In this document: positions 22,882-31,537 of the stretch, one piece after another
Layout of the letters: each line of letters starts with the position of its first letter
Numbering within the stretch: the stretch's first letter is position 1
DNA from: Archangium lansingense
GTDB taxonomy: Bacteria; Myxococcota; Myxococcia; Myxococcales; Myxococcaceae
Length of the DNA stretch: 64,000 nucleotides
Direction: 5' to 3'
Assembly: GCF_026626635.1 (NCBI RefSeq)
Contig: NZ_JAPNKA010000001.1
Location: 13,518,001-13,582,000, forward strand
Program-made: the position numbers and the translations under genes
The notes under the pieces: generated by a model
Database searches by the model: none
What the model saw: only the letters and a program-made list of their open reading frames with translations
What the model was told of the DNA's origin: nothing

Positions 22882-24652
22882 TCACGGCCAGTACCAGACC
22901 CCGTTGATCGCGGCGATTCGTAGGAGTTGGACGGTGCCGGATTTGGGGCCAGGCTGCCGGTCCAAGCGCCCGTGGGGGCCGCCCAGGGCGATGCAGACGG
23001 GGTACTCCTTGCCATCCGGCAGCACAGCGCGCGTGTAGCGCCCGATGACGGCTTCCCGGCCAAGGTCATCTTTCAGACCGGGGCCCGTCCACAGGTGCCC
23101 ATACAGCAGAGTGCCCTCCGCCAGCAGCCCCTCCCCTTTCGTAACGCGGCCGACGATGGGGCCGTCCGAGTAGAGCCCGTAGTTGCCACCCTCTACCGGC
23201 TGGGTGACATCGATGAGGGCGTCGGTAAAGCCACCCGGGCTCATCTTGAGTTCCTTGAACATGGCCGCGATGGCGTCCGCCGGGCAGCTCATCGGCTCGG
23301 GCCTCACCTGGGCCCCGGGGCACCCCACGCCGGTGGCGGCGCATAGCCATGCGGCGAGAAGGCTGGAGAGCGAGGAGCTACGGGAGGCGGTGACAGGCTG
23401 GGTAGAGTCGGACACGGGTGGGGTTCCTCTCTGGGCAGTGGCGGACGCACCAGGCTCCGCCGATGAGGGCTCGATCAGGGCTCGTCCGATGATCAGACCG
23501 ATGGCTCCCACGAGGAGAGCGCAGGCCAGTGCGGTGAGGAGCCATTTCCTCCGCGAGCTGCGCGCCGTGGGGCCAGCCCTCTCTCCTGGGGCCTCCGCCC
23601 ACGGCTGCGCCTTCTCCACCTCGGGCACTGCCCGCGGGTGCTCGGCCCCCGGCTCTTGCTCGGGCGGCGCCGCTGCTGGGCTCCTCGGGGCGGTGAGGGG
23701 CACCTTCCAGTCGGAGGACGTCCTCTCCTTCTCGGCGGCCTCATCCAGCGCCCGCAGCAGCGCCTGGGTGCTGGGGTAGCGCTCCTCGGGCTGCTTCTCC
23801 AGCAGCTTCATGGCGATGTCACTCAGGGAGCGCGGCACCAGGGGATTGAGGAGGTGGGGCGCCGTTGGAGGTACGGCGGCGATGGCGGTCAGCAGTTCCT
23901 TGTCCGGTAGCTTGGGGTCGAAGGGGTGGAGGTCGGTGAGCCCCTCCCTGGTAGAGCAGCACCCCCAAGGCGTACAGGTCCGCCGCCACACCCCCTTGGA
24001 AGGGCTCGCCCCGCGTCACCGGCTCGGTGCGCAAGTAGGCCAGGAACTCGGGGGGCACCAGGTGCAGCGTTCCCTCGGGCAGGCCCATCGTCTGCGTGAG
24101 GGTGCCCGGCAGGCGCACAGTGCCGAAGTCAATGAGGAAGAGCCGGCCGTCCTTCCGGCGGATGAGGAGATTCTCCGCCTTCAAGTCGCGGTGGTGCACA
24201 CCCCGTGCGTGCAGCTCGCTTACGGTGCGCACCACGTCGCCGAAGGTCTCCACCAGCCTGGCGGCGTGAGGGGACTTGCGCCAGCGCCATTCGTGCCAGT
24301 CATCCCCCTCCACGTAATCCATGACGAGGAAGGGGTAGCCCATGCTGGGATTGGGCCAGAAGTCCACCGCGTACACGCGCAGCAGGTTGGGGTGGGAGGA
24401 GTAGGTGAGGAGGGCCGCCGCCTCGCGCGCCATCTGCCGCCAAGCGCTCTTCTCCTCCACGTACTGCTCCTCGGTGAGCTCTTCCCGGGAGTCAGAGAGG
24501 GGGCGCAGCCCCATCTTCATGGTGTAGGAGCTGCCGTCCCGCTCCACCTTGAAGACGCGGGAGGAGCCGCCACGGCCCAGCACCTGGGTAATGCGCCAGG
24601 GGCCCACCCTGTCTCCAGGCTTGAAGTGGTCCGGGTGCAGGGCATCCGTCAT
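22882..24652 (-). pseudogene. Transmembrane Ser/Thr protein kinase, interrupted by a frameshift
   Basis: A PknB-type kinase read from ATG 24652: glycine loop GRGGSSRVF, catalytic Lys46, HRDLKAEN (Asp156), DFG (175-177). At 23941-23948 a run of G/C has one base too many: the first frame continues only to 23819, while the rest of the kinase (LTDLHPFDPKLPD), a Pro-rich linker, one membrane helix (WLLTALACALLVGAIGLIIG) and a 150-residue external domain with several Cys continue in another frame to 22882. Removing one G restores a single protein of about 590 residues. It is either a disrupted gene or a base-call error in a homopolymer. It follows the DUF2381 gene by 11 bp, a pairing common in myxobacteria. 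Confidence 0.85.
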
Positions 24653-24663
24653 GGCCGGCCTTC

Positions 24664-25485
24664 CTAGAGATTCACCGTGCCGATGACAAGGTGCCGCCCG
24701 CCGCCCTTCTCCCGCAGCTCGAGGTGGAATACCTCCCCGGCTGTCCAGTAGGGCACCTCCGTCTCCGCCACGACCAGGCCTACGTCTCCTGAGGCGAGCT
24801 GCGGCCTGTCCATGCGGACGGCGACAACCCGCACGGGCGTGCCGTCCGCCCTGGTGAGTCGCGCCTCCCCGGCCGTCCACGGCTGTTGTCCTGGCAGGTT
24901 GTGCACCCGGACCGCGGCCAGCGCCCAGGTGCCTGCCCGGTACCCAGTGCCTTCCTCCAGCTTCATGCCGGCTTGGACCTGGGAGTCCGGAGCGATGGCG
25001 ATGGGTCGTGCTCGAACGCCCCGCCGGTCCAACCGACCCGAGAGCACGAGGTAGCCCGGCTCGCCCGCCTCACACTGGGCCAGCGCCGCCTCCAGCACCT
25101 CCGGCGAGCGTTGCATGCGTGCAACATCCACCCGGGTGTCCACCTCCGTGGGGTGGGAGACGAGCGCGAAGACGGCGAACGCCGGGGAGGCCCCGTCCTT
25201 GTAGCGTACCCGTACCGCCAGCCGCTCTCCGTCCCCGGGGGGAACGAGAGGCTCGAGGAAGAGGGTGCGCTCGCCCACGTCCACCAGACGGAAGCGCGTC
25301 GCTCGCCCTTCCACCTCCACCAAGGCCCTGTCGATGGCGGCGTTGAAGACGAAGGTCGTGGCGATGCCGGCCGCCACCCGTATCTCCGACACCGGCTCGG
25401 CAGGGCTGCTGGGGACGACGACTTGCCGCTCCTGACGCTCGCGGGCCGGGGATTGGGGCTGCTGCGCGGCCGCAGCGCTCCCCAT
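24664..25485 (-). CDS. DUF2381 family protein (TIGR02268, myxobacterial)
   Basis: A 273-residue protein of the DUF2381 family, found almost only in myxobacteria and usually beside a Ser/Thr kinase, as here. Typical parts are PVSEIRVAAGIATTFVFNAAIDR, then LEPLVPPGDGERLAVRVRYKDG, RSPEVLEAALAQCEAG and a C-terminal DVGLVVAETEVPY segment. Members are exported, but from ATG 25485 the frame starts after the hydrophobic core. In frame upstream is LLPWFPLALVLMGSAAAA, which needs initiation at or near a CTG at 25527, 8-9 bases after GGAGGT. So the true start is probably non-standard, or the upstream end is damaged. Possible role: a periplasmic partner of the kinase. Confidence 0.88.
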   Translation of the reverse strand: MGSAAAAQQPQSPARERQERQVVVPSSPAEPVSEIRVAAGIATTFVFNAAIDRALVEVEGRATRFRLVDVGERTLFLEPLVPPGDGERLAVRVRYKDGASPAFAVFALVSHPTEVDTRVDVARMQRSPEVLEAALAQCEAGEPGYLVLSGRLDRRGVRARPIAIAPDSQVQAGMKLEEGTGYRAGTWALAAVRVHNLPGQQPWTAGEARLTRADGTPVRVVAVRMDRPQLASGDVGLVVAETEVPYWTAGEVFHLELREKGGGRHLVIGTVNL

Positions 25486-25712
25486 CAGGACGAGAGCGAG
25501 TGGAAACCACGGTAGGAGTCGTGCCAGGGTACAATACCTCCGGGGTCCACCCTAGCAGACGTTGCCCCAGGGCGGTCAGCACCGGAAGTGCGGAGGCCCG
25601 CTACTGCGGGTGTCCGACCTCAGCGCCGCCGGGCGCCCTCGCTCCTTCTCGCTCACGGATTTTCCCCTCTCAGAGGGGCCTCAAGATTTTGGGTAAGCTC
25701 GAACCCAAGCAG

Positions 25713-25910
25713 GTGAGCAGAAGTTCCTGTACACAAGCGCCCACGCCGCCCGATGGAGGTCGGGCGTGGCGGACAGCCCTGCCGGGCTCGCTCTTCGGAA
25801 ACTTGTCCAACTGTTGGACAAGTTTGTGCAGCGCGCGGCCGGAGGCCGGCTTGGCGTCGCTCCGGACGCAGTGCAGAGGCCACACGATTGTGTCGGGAAC
25901 TTCTGCTCAC
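25713..25910. repeat. MITE-like element with perfect 15-bp terminal inverted repeats
   Basis: Ends GTGAGCAGAAGTTCC (25713-25727) and GGAACTTCTGCTCAC (25896-25910) are exact inverted repeats, and similarity continues inward (TGTACACAAGCG against CGACACAATCG). The 198-bp element has no gene. It contains the palindromic repeat copy 2 at 25799-25825 and a second hairpin near 25740-25772. It fills most of the gap between the DUF2381 and DUF1080 genes. Confidence 0.75.
25785..25835. repeat. Palindromic dispersed repeat, copy 2
   Basis: A perfect 27-base palindrome at 25799-25825 (arm AAACTTGTCCAAC, one central T) with the left flank GGGCTCGCTCTTC shared with the copy at 3684-3736. The two copies carry compensating changes on both arms (AAGTT/AACTT versus AACTT/AAGTT), so the hairpin is conserved rather than the exact sequence. 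Confidence 0.75.
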
Positions 25911-25914
25911 CGCG

Positions 25915-26478
25915 CTAGAGCCGCTGGATGCGCGGCGCGCGGAAGCGGACCCGCGAGCCCTCGTGGTGGGCCTGGAGGCCGATGCGTCCGGCGCGCGGCT
26001 TGTACGAGGGCGCGAAGAAGGAGCACACCTCCACGCCGTTGAGCACGACGCGCAACTCCAACCCTCGGGCGAGGATGTCGAAGGAGTTCCACTCGCCCAG
26101 GGGCCGCGAGGCCATCAGCAGGGCAGGGGCGAGCGTGTAGAGGGAGCCGGTGAGGTGAAAGGGACTCCCCATCGTGCCGTGCTCGGGGTCCACGCCGCGG
26201 TCGTCGATCTGCACCTCGAAGCCGGCCTTCCAGTCGGGCTGATTGCGAGCGAGCTCGGCGGTGGGGAAGCGGAAGAAGACGCCGGAGTTGTCCTCGATGG
26301 AGTGGGCGAGCCAGTCCACCTGGAGACGGAAGTCGGAGAACTCGGCGGGGGTGTACCAGAGGAGGCCAGAGCCGCCCTCGGACTCGAGGAGCCCGGGGCC
26401 CACGGGGACGAAGCGGCCCTGGCCCGCCATGGCCCAGGCGCCAGGAGTGTCGAAGGAGAGCGTGACGAGGGAGTCCAT
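25915..26478 (-). CDS. DUF1080 / 3-keto-disaccharide hydrolase-like protein
   Basis: A 187-residue beta-jelly-roll protein of the DUF1080 (3-keto-disaccharide hydrolase, concanavalin-like) family. Landmarks are SGLLWYTPAEFSDFRLQVDW, then DNSGVFFRFP, GFEVQIDDRG, TGSLYTL, GEWNSFDILARG and the terminal GRIGLQAHHEGSRVRFRAPRI. The typical DNSGV and GEWN-x-x-D motifs are intact. No signal peptide is visible from ATG 26478, which is unusual because most members are exported. A GAGGA sequence precedes the start. It probably acts on a sugar or glycoside; the substrate is unknown. Confidence 0.88.
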   Translation of the reverse strand: MDSLVTLSFDTPGAWAMAGQGRFVPVGPGLLESEGGSGLLWYTPAEFSDFRLQVDWLAHSIEDNSGVFFRFPTAELARNQPDWKAGFEVQIDDRGVDPEHGTMGSPFHLTGSLYTLAPALLMASRPLGEWNSFDILARGLELRVVLNGVEVCSFFAPSYKPRAGRIGLQAHHEGSRVRFRAPRIQRL

Positions 26479-26519
26479 GGTCCTCACGGGATGAACGGGA
26501 AGGGCCGCGGCGGCCCGCC

Positions 26520-27377
26520 TCAGGTGGACACCAGAACGCGCCCGGTGAGGCGCATCCAGGCGAGCACGATCGCGCCGTCGAGGAGGGCCGCGCAGAAGGC
26601 ATTCGCGAAGGTGAGCGTGAAGAGCTGGCCCCATTCCACCCAGAGGGCAGCTACCGGCGCTGGAAGGAGGAGCCGAGAGAACGGGATGAGCTGCGTCAAC
26701 AGCACCTGCAGGAGGAAGATGGAGCCGAAGACGACCAGCAGGCTCCAGCGATGTCCCACGGTGAGCAGGGAGGAGCGCTGGAGGGATTGCAGAGGGCCGA
26801 GCCCGTCCAGCACGACGAGGGCAGGGGCGAGGGACAGGCAGACGGCGAAGTAGATGCCGGGGAGGATGAGGAGCAGTGCGCCGCCGAAGATGGCGCCCAT
26901 GTAGAGCAGGTTCATGAGGAAGAGGGTGGAGCAGCGGAGCAGCCCCACCCGGAGCGACGAGAGCAGGGAGCGGCCGGGCTGCTGGAGGAGCCCGCCAGCG
27001 GTCCAGGAGAAGAAGACGGCCGTCGAGAAGGCGGTGACACTGGTGGAGATCAGGAACGGCAGTAACCAGTGCTGCGCCACCGGGACCGGGAGGAATCGGA
27101 GGGGGAGCTCACCGAGCAGGGAGATGACCAGGACGATGCCCACGCCCGAGAGGTTGCGGCTCAGCAGGGAGAAGGAGTCCTGGAGCAGAGCGCCCGCGGT
27201 GAGGCTGCCTGAGGGCAGCACCCGTTGGGCACACCCCTGACAGAGGGTGGGCAGGGAGGGGCTCCGGCAGCCCTCACAGCCGAAGCTCCCGCAGCGTTGG
27301 CAGGTGAAGACCGCGCCGAGGAGTGGATGGTTCGAGCAGACGACCCGGTCCTCGGCCGGAGGTGGAATGGACTGCAT
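26520..27377 (-). CDS. Membrane protein with B-box-like zinc ribbon (third member)
   Basis: A 285-residue protein. Residues 13-52 (VCSNHPLLGAVFTCQRCG, then CEGCR and LCQGCAQ) form a Cys/His cluster of the same spacing as in the proteins at 6229-7011 and 19610-20413. The remainder differs: five or six hydrophobic segments (for example GVGIVLVISLLGELPL, AIFGGALLLILPGIYFAV) with the sequence GIYFAVCLSLAPALVVLDG typical of DUF975/glycerophosphodiester-phosphodiesterase-associated membrane domains. It is 41 bp upstream of the DUF1080 gene in the same direction. Function unknown. Confidence 0.8.
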   Translation of the reverse strand: MQSIPPPAEDRVVCSNHPLLGAVFTCQRCGSFGCEGCRSPSLPTLCQGCAQRVLPSGSLTAGALLQDSFSLLSRNLSGVGIVLVISLLGELPLRFLPVPVAQHWLLPFLISTSVTAFSTAVFFSWTAGGLLQQPGRSLLSSLRVGLLRCSTLFLMNLLYMGAIFGGALLLILPGIYFAVCLSLAPALVVLDGLGPLQSLQRSSLLTVGHRWSLLVVFGSIFLLQVLLTQLIPFSRLLLPAPVAALWVEWGQLFTLTFANAFCAALLDGAIVLAWMRLTGRVLVST

Positions 27378-27503
27378 GGAAGGCCCCCCATCTGCTGTTG
27401 CCCTACTCTGGAGGAACGACGGCCGGGGGTGACGACAAACGACACGAGGACTACCTAACGGACACTCCGCGAGTCAGATTCACGGCAGACAGGGAGGGAT
27501 TCG

Positions 27504-28085
27504 TTAGAAAGACCAGCCAAGGGACAGCTGGGCACGAGGGGCCACGATCACAGTCCACGGGCGCACACCGGGGAGAGCGGCCCGGTAGAGCGCGCCCATG
27601 CCCAGCGCGGCCTGCACGGTGAAGCCCTCGTCGAGCCGGAAGCTGTAGCCCGAGAGCACCGCGCCTCCCACGTCCCACTCCTGCCGTGCCCACGACCCGG
27701 GCCCCGCTGCCGAACCGGGCTCCACCCACGCCTGCTCCAGCTCGAACCGCGCGCCCACCCACAAGCCATCCATCACCGGGCCCCTCAAATACAGACGTGC
27801 ACCGGGCTCGACGCCCCATCGCAGGTAGGCCGGATCAGCATCCTCGAGGACGCGGAGCCACTTCCCCAGGTCGAAGGCCGCCCGCAGCCTCAGCGTCACG
27901 GAGAACCCGTCGTCCAGCTCGCGCTCGCCCTCCAGCGCGACACCGCCCGGCGCCAGCGGCACCGCCACCCCCACGTACGTCCGGCCGCCCCAGCTTCCGC
28001 TCGGCAACGGGCCCTCGAGGGCTTCCTCGCCAGCCGGAGCGGCCATCATCACCAGCGCCGTCATCACTCCCACCACGCCGTCCAT
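27504..28085 (-). CDS. Exported, beta-rich protein, probably outer-membrane
   Basis: A 193-residue protein with an N-terminal hydrophobic signal (GVVGVMTALVMMAAPAG). The mature part consists of alternating strands (TYVGVAVPLAPGGVALEGER, FSVTLRLRAAFDL, GARLYLRGPVMDGLWVGARFEL, GFTVQAALGMGALYRAAL) and ends in an aromatic C-terminal strand LSLGWSF with a terminal Phe, the signature recognised by the outer-membrane insertion machinery. It therefore looks like a small eight-strand beta-barrel. No family can be named. GGGGG(A) purines precede ATG 28085. Confidence 0.75.
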   Translation of the reverse strand: MDGVVGVMTALVMMAAPAGEEALEGPLPSGSWGGRTYVGVAVPLAPGGVALEGERELDDGFSVTLRLRAAFDLGKWLRVLEDADPAYLRWGVEPGARLYLRGPVMDGLWVGARFELEQAWVEPGSAAGPGSWARQEWDVGGAVLSGYSFRLDEGFTVQAALGMGALYRAALPGVRPWTVIVAPRAQLSLGWSF

Positions 28086-28312
28086 GGCAGCACTCCCCCT
28101 CGGAACGCTCGCGAAGCTCGCCGAGGCCCGATGCAACCCCCATGCACGGTGGGAGATACACGAAAACCAGGGGCTCACGGGCACGACCCCACCGCACCCA
28201 CGTCACGCCGCGTACGCACCGAGCGTCCTGCTGACACGCGCGGTACGCACCCCGCCCGCGCACAGCCCCACGGGGCGTGGCCCGCCCGCTGTGCCTTCGT
28301 TAGGGTGAAGCC

Positions 28313-29140
28313 ATGCCCGCGAACAGCTCTGAGCCCGCGTCCCCCTTCGTCACCGCCACCACCTGGAACGCGCTCGGAGAGGGGCGCTACCAGGGCCCCA
28401 TCCGCCCCGAGTGGTTCCAGGGCCGCGGCGCCTATGGCGGCATGCTCGGAGGCACGCTGCTGCGCTCGATGATGCGCGAGCTGAACGAGCCGGCCCGTGC
28501 ACCGCGCTCATTCACGGTGCACTTCTGCGCGCCGGTGACGGAGGGCGAGGCCTCGCTGGTGGTGCGGGTGGAGCGCGCGGGGCGCCAGGTGACGCACCTG
28601 TCGGCGCGGATGGAGCAGGCGGGACAGGTGACGTGCCTGGCGAGCGCCACCTTCGCCACCTCGCGCGAGACGCCGCTCGTCTACACGGATGCGCGTCCGC
28701 CGAAGGTGCCGCCTCCGGACGACGTGCCGCCCGTGCCGCGCGAGATGCTGCCCACCTTCGGCGCGCAATTCGACTACCGCTGGTGCGTGGGAGCCGTGCC
28801 CTATTCAGGGGCCGCCGAGTCGCGCGTGGGTGGCTGGATTCGCCCGCGTGTCCCCTCGCCGCTGGATGCGCCGCTGGTGGTGGGGATGCTGGATGCCTTC
28901 CCACCGGCGGCGTTCGCCCGGGTCAACGGCTTCTGCAATGGCGCCACCATGGACTACACGGCGCACTTCTACGCGCCGCTGCCGCTCGAGGCCGCGCCGG
29001 ACGCCTTCTACCTGCGCACGGGCCACTCGCGTCACGCCGCGCACGGCTACGCGGATGACCTCGCGGAGCTGTGGAGTCGAGACGGACAACTGCTCGCCCA
29101 GCTGCGCCAGATGGCAGCGGTATTTCCCGCAAACCGCTGA
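28313..29140 (+). CDS. Acyl-CoA thioesterase-like double-hotdog protein
   Basis: A 275-residue cytosolic protein of the TesB-like/4HBT_3 thioesterase group. The first hotdog has GRGAYGGMLGGTLLRSM followed by RSFTVHFCAPVTEGEASLVVRVERAGRQVTHLSARM, the usual helix and strand order; the second has DAPLVVGMLDAFPPAAFAR and TMDYTAHFYAPLP, ending in a strand with GHSRHAAHGYADDLAELWSRDGQL. The position of the catalytic Asp in the second domain fits family members. It should hydrolyse acyl-CoA; the chain length is unknown. No partner genes suggest a pathway. Confidence 0.88.
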   Translation: MPANSSEPASPFVTATTWNALGEGRYQGPIRPEWFQGRGAYGGMLGGTLLRSMMRELNEPARAPRSFTVHFCAPVTEGEASLVVRVERAGRQVTHLSARMEQAGQVTCLASATFATSRETPLVYTDARPPKVPPPDDVPPVPREMLPTFGAQFDYRWCVGAVPYSGAAESRVGGWIRPRVPSPLDAPLVVGMLDAFPPAAFARVNGFCNGATMDYTAHFYAPLPLEAAPDAFYLRTGHSRHAAHGYADDLAELWSRDGQLLAQLRQMAAVFPANR

Positions 29141-29294
29141 AAACTCTCAGGATTTTTCTCCTGTCTAGGGAAGTGTGCCGCTGTGATGAAATGATGCATG
29201 GCGTAAGCATTGGTTGTCGGGGTGGGAAGCTCGCCCGAATCGTCCCACAGTGCTAACAAGGCGCCGCTTTCCCCAAACCCCAAGGAGAAATCCC

Positions 29295-29672
29295 ATGCGT
29301 AAGTTCTTCCTGATCAGCAGCGCCGCCCTGTCCATGCTCGCCGTGGGTTGCGTCACGCCGCAGTCGGTGTGCGAGACCAGCGTGCAGAATAGCTGCGCCA
29401 AGTTGTTCGAGTGCTCCTCGACGGAGGTGAAGGGCTCGGACACCTTCAAGAGCATCTACGGCACCAACGCGGCCGAGTGTGAGACCAAGCTGGGCGCGCT
29501 GACCAAGTGTGACTCGAAGAAGGACTTCGACGAGATGTGCACTGACGAGGACGCGGGCAAGACGTTCGATCTGGGCAAGGCGTCCGAGTGCTCGGATGGC
29601 ATCAAGTCCCTGGCGTGCGCCGACTTCAACAGCGGGAAGCTCCCGGCCGCGTGCGCGCAGACCTGCAAGTGA
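29295..29672 (+). CDS. Small Cys-rich lipoprotein
   Basis: A 125-residue lipoprotein (signal ending MLAVGC, Cys19). The mature chain has eleven further Cys residues at spacings such as VCETSVQNSCAKLFEC, CETKLGAL-TKC, MC, EC, LAC and AACAQTCK, so it is probably held by several disulphides. AAGGAG precedes ATG 29295 at the right distance, and a strong terminator follows, so it is a single-gene unit. Similar Cys-rich small lipoproteins are frequent in myxobacteria; no function is known. Confidence 0.85.
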   Translation: MRKFFLISSAALSMLAVGCVTPQSVCETSVQNSCAKLFECSSTEVKGSDTFKSIYGTNAAECETKLGALTKCDSKKDFDEMCTDEDAGKTFDLGKASECSDGIKSLACADFNSGKLPAACAQTCK

Positions 29673-29692
29673 TTGAGCGGCACTGAAGCACG

Positions 29693-29731
29693 AAGGGCCG
29701 GTCTCCACTCGATGGAGACCGGCCCTTTCTT
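29693..29731 (+). terminator. Rho-independent terminator
   Basis: A 15-bp stem (AAGGGCCGGTCTCCA/TGGAGACCGGCCCTT) with the five-base loop CTCGA is followed by TTTCTT. It ends the Cys-rich lipoprotein unit and, because the stem begins with A residues, may also stop the convergent hydrolase transcript. Confidence 0.9.
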
Positions 29732-29758
29732 CATGCGGGAGCCCGAGGCGTCCGGCGG

Positions 29759-31537
29759 CTAGCCGTTGATCTGCGCGCGGTACGTCTCCATCCACTGAGC
29801 AATCTGGCGGGCGTAGGTCGTGCTGTCATTGCCATCGGAGGGAGGGGCGTACTTGTTGATCATCCCCTGCCAGTCCTTGTTGTCGATGAACTGGCGGTAG
29901 CCCTTGTCCATCAGGCGGAAGTAGGCCTCGATGCCCTGCTCCACGCTGGGGAACCTGGTGAAGCCGCCGTTGGGGACGCCGCCGAACTGCCGCTCCCACT
30001 CGGCGAAGCGGAGGTTGCCCGGGTTGTTGTTCTTCGGGGCGACGCCGGTGGTGTTCCACTGGGCCTCCTTCTGGAACATGGCGAGCGCCAGCTCGGGGGG
30101 CACGTTGTACTTCTTGGACATGGCGAGGATGTGCTCGCCCTGGCCGCGCAGCCCGCTGTTCTTCAGCATGTCATTGATGCGGGCCGCCTTGGCCGCGTCC
30201 GAGCCACCGGTGGGGGGAGTGGGGGTGGGGCCGGTGACGGGGCCAGGGGAAGGCTTGCCGCCGAGCGCATCGGTGAGGGCCTGGCGGGACTGGGGCCCGT
30301 AGACACCATCCACTTCAATCCCGCGCGAGGACTGGAAGGCCTTGAGGGCGGCCTCGGTCTTGGGGCCGAAGACGCCGGGGCCGGTGGCCACCTGCTCGGC
30401 CGACATGTGGCCCAGCCGCACGAGAGCGTCCTGGAGCTGCTTCACCTCGGGACCCTCGGAGCCGCGACGCAGGGTGGACTGGGGAACGGCGGGGCGGCTG
30501 AGCTTGTCGAGCTCGGCCGTCATCGCGGCGCGCGTCTTGGGCCCGAAGATGCCGGAGTTGGGGCTGATGCCGTGATCCGTCTGGAACTTCGCGACGGCGG
30601 ACTGGGTCTTGGGGCCGAAGATGCCGGGGCCGGTGGCGACCTGCTCCGGCGTCATGTAGCCCAGCTTCACGAGGGCGCCCTGGAGTTTCTGGACCTCGGG
30701 GCCCCGAGCGTCGCGCTGGAGATCCACCTGGGGAACGCTGGCGGAGCCACCGGGAGTGGGGGTCGGCGTGGGAGTCGGAGTCGGAGTCGGAGCCGGCTGA
30801 CCACCGCCGGTGGGCTTGCCCGAGTCATTGACCCAGTACTCGACGGGGCGGTTGCCGAAGGAGTCCTTCACGTGGCCGTTGTTGAAGTTCTTGGAGCCGG
30901 CCTGGGCGATGGCGGGGCCCTGGCTGGTGACTTCACCGGGGCGAACCATGGCGACGTGGCCGATGCCGCCGGGGTTCTTCCAGACGGCGGTGGCGGGGTG
31001 GCCCTGGTTGGCGAGGTTCTGGGCCTCCTCGGCGCTCACCTTGCGCCAGCCGTGACGCTCGCCGTGCTGGTGGAGCCAGTCGACGGTGGCATTGGCGTTG
31101 AGCTCGCGGCCCTTGCCCACGCCGGTGGAGTTGCCGTTGGCATCAACCCAGTGAGGAATCTCGGCGCCCATGGCGCGCGTGGCGTCCCACACGAAGATGT
31201 TGCAGTAGGTGTTGCCACCGCGAGGCGTGTACCGCGGGTTGTTGCCGACGGCGAACTGGTTGAGGACCTCGTTGTAGGTGGCGGCGTTGCGATTGGAGGG
31301 GTTGCCGCGGACGGGAGCATCCACGGGAATCCACGCCTGGGTGTTGTCGGTGCCGGGGGCGGGCTTGGAGCCGTCATAGCGCAGGGGCTGGGCCACGAAG
31401 GCATCGGTGTTGCGAGCGGTGGCGAGCGCGTTGCGCTGGGAGGGCTGCTCGGGGGCGGCGGTGGGGCGGGTATCGACCCGAGGCGCCTCGGTGCGGGAGG
31501 TAGCCGGCGAAGAGGTCGCGCGCTGGATGGAGGTCAT
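29759..31537 (-). CDS. Multidomain peptidoglycan hydrolase without signal peptide
   Basis: A 592-residue protein with four modules: an NlpC/CHAP-like amidase or peptidase with Cys112 (TYCNIFVWDATRAMG) and His194 (GIGHVAMV); a Pro-Thr repeat linker; two peptidoglycan-binding type 1 domains (RDARGPEVQKLQGALVKLGY near 290-350 and EGPEVKQLQDALVRLGH near 370-435); and a glucosaminidase/lysozyme-like C-terminal domain (LALAMFQKEAQWN, NNNPGNLRFAEW). There is no signal peptide from ATG 31537 (MTSIQRATSS), so export must use another route, such as a type VI or phage-like system, or cell lysis. Phage endolysin origin is possible. The frame extends upstream to 31618 without conserved sequence. Confidence 0.88.
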   Translation of the reverse strand: MTSIQRATSSPATSRTEAPRVDTRPTAAPEQPSQRNALATARNTDAFVAQPLRYDGSKPAPGTDNTQAWIPVDAPVRGNPSNRNAATYNEVLNQFAVGNNPRYTPRGGNTYCNIFVWDATRAMGAEIPHWVDANGNSTGVGKGRELNANATVDWLHQHGERHGWRKVSAEEAQNLANQGHPATAVWKNPGGIGHVAMVRPGEVTSQGPAIAQAGSKNFNNGHVKDSFGNRPVEYWVNDSGKPTGGGQPAPTPTPTPTPTPTPGGSASVPQVDLQRDARGPEVQKLQGALVKLGYMTPEQVATGPGIFGPKTQSAVAKFQTDHGISPNSGIFGPKTRAAMTAELDKLSRPAVPQSTLRRGSEGPEVKQLQDALVRLGHMSAEQVATGPGVFGPKTEAALKAFQSSRGIEVDGVYGPQSRQALTDALGGKPSPGPVTGPTPTPPTGGSDAAKAARINDMLKNSGLRGQGEHILAMSKKYNVPPELALAMFQKEAQWNTTGVAPKNNNPGNLRFAEWERQFGGVPNGGFTRFPSVEQGIEAYFRLMDKGYRQFIDNKDWQGMINKYAPPSDGNDSTTYARQIAQWMETYRAQING

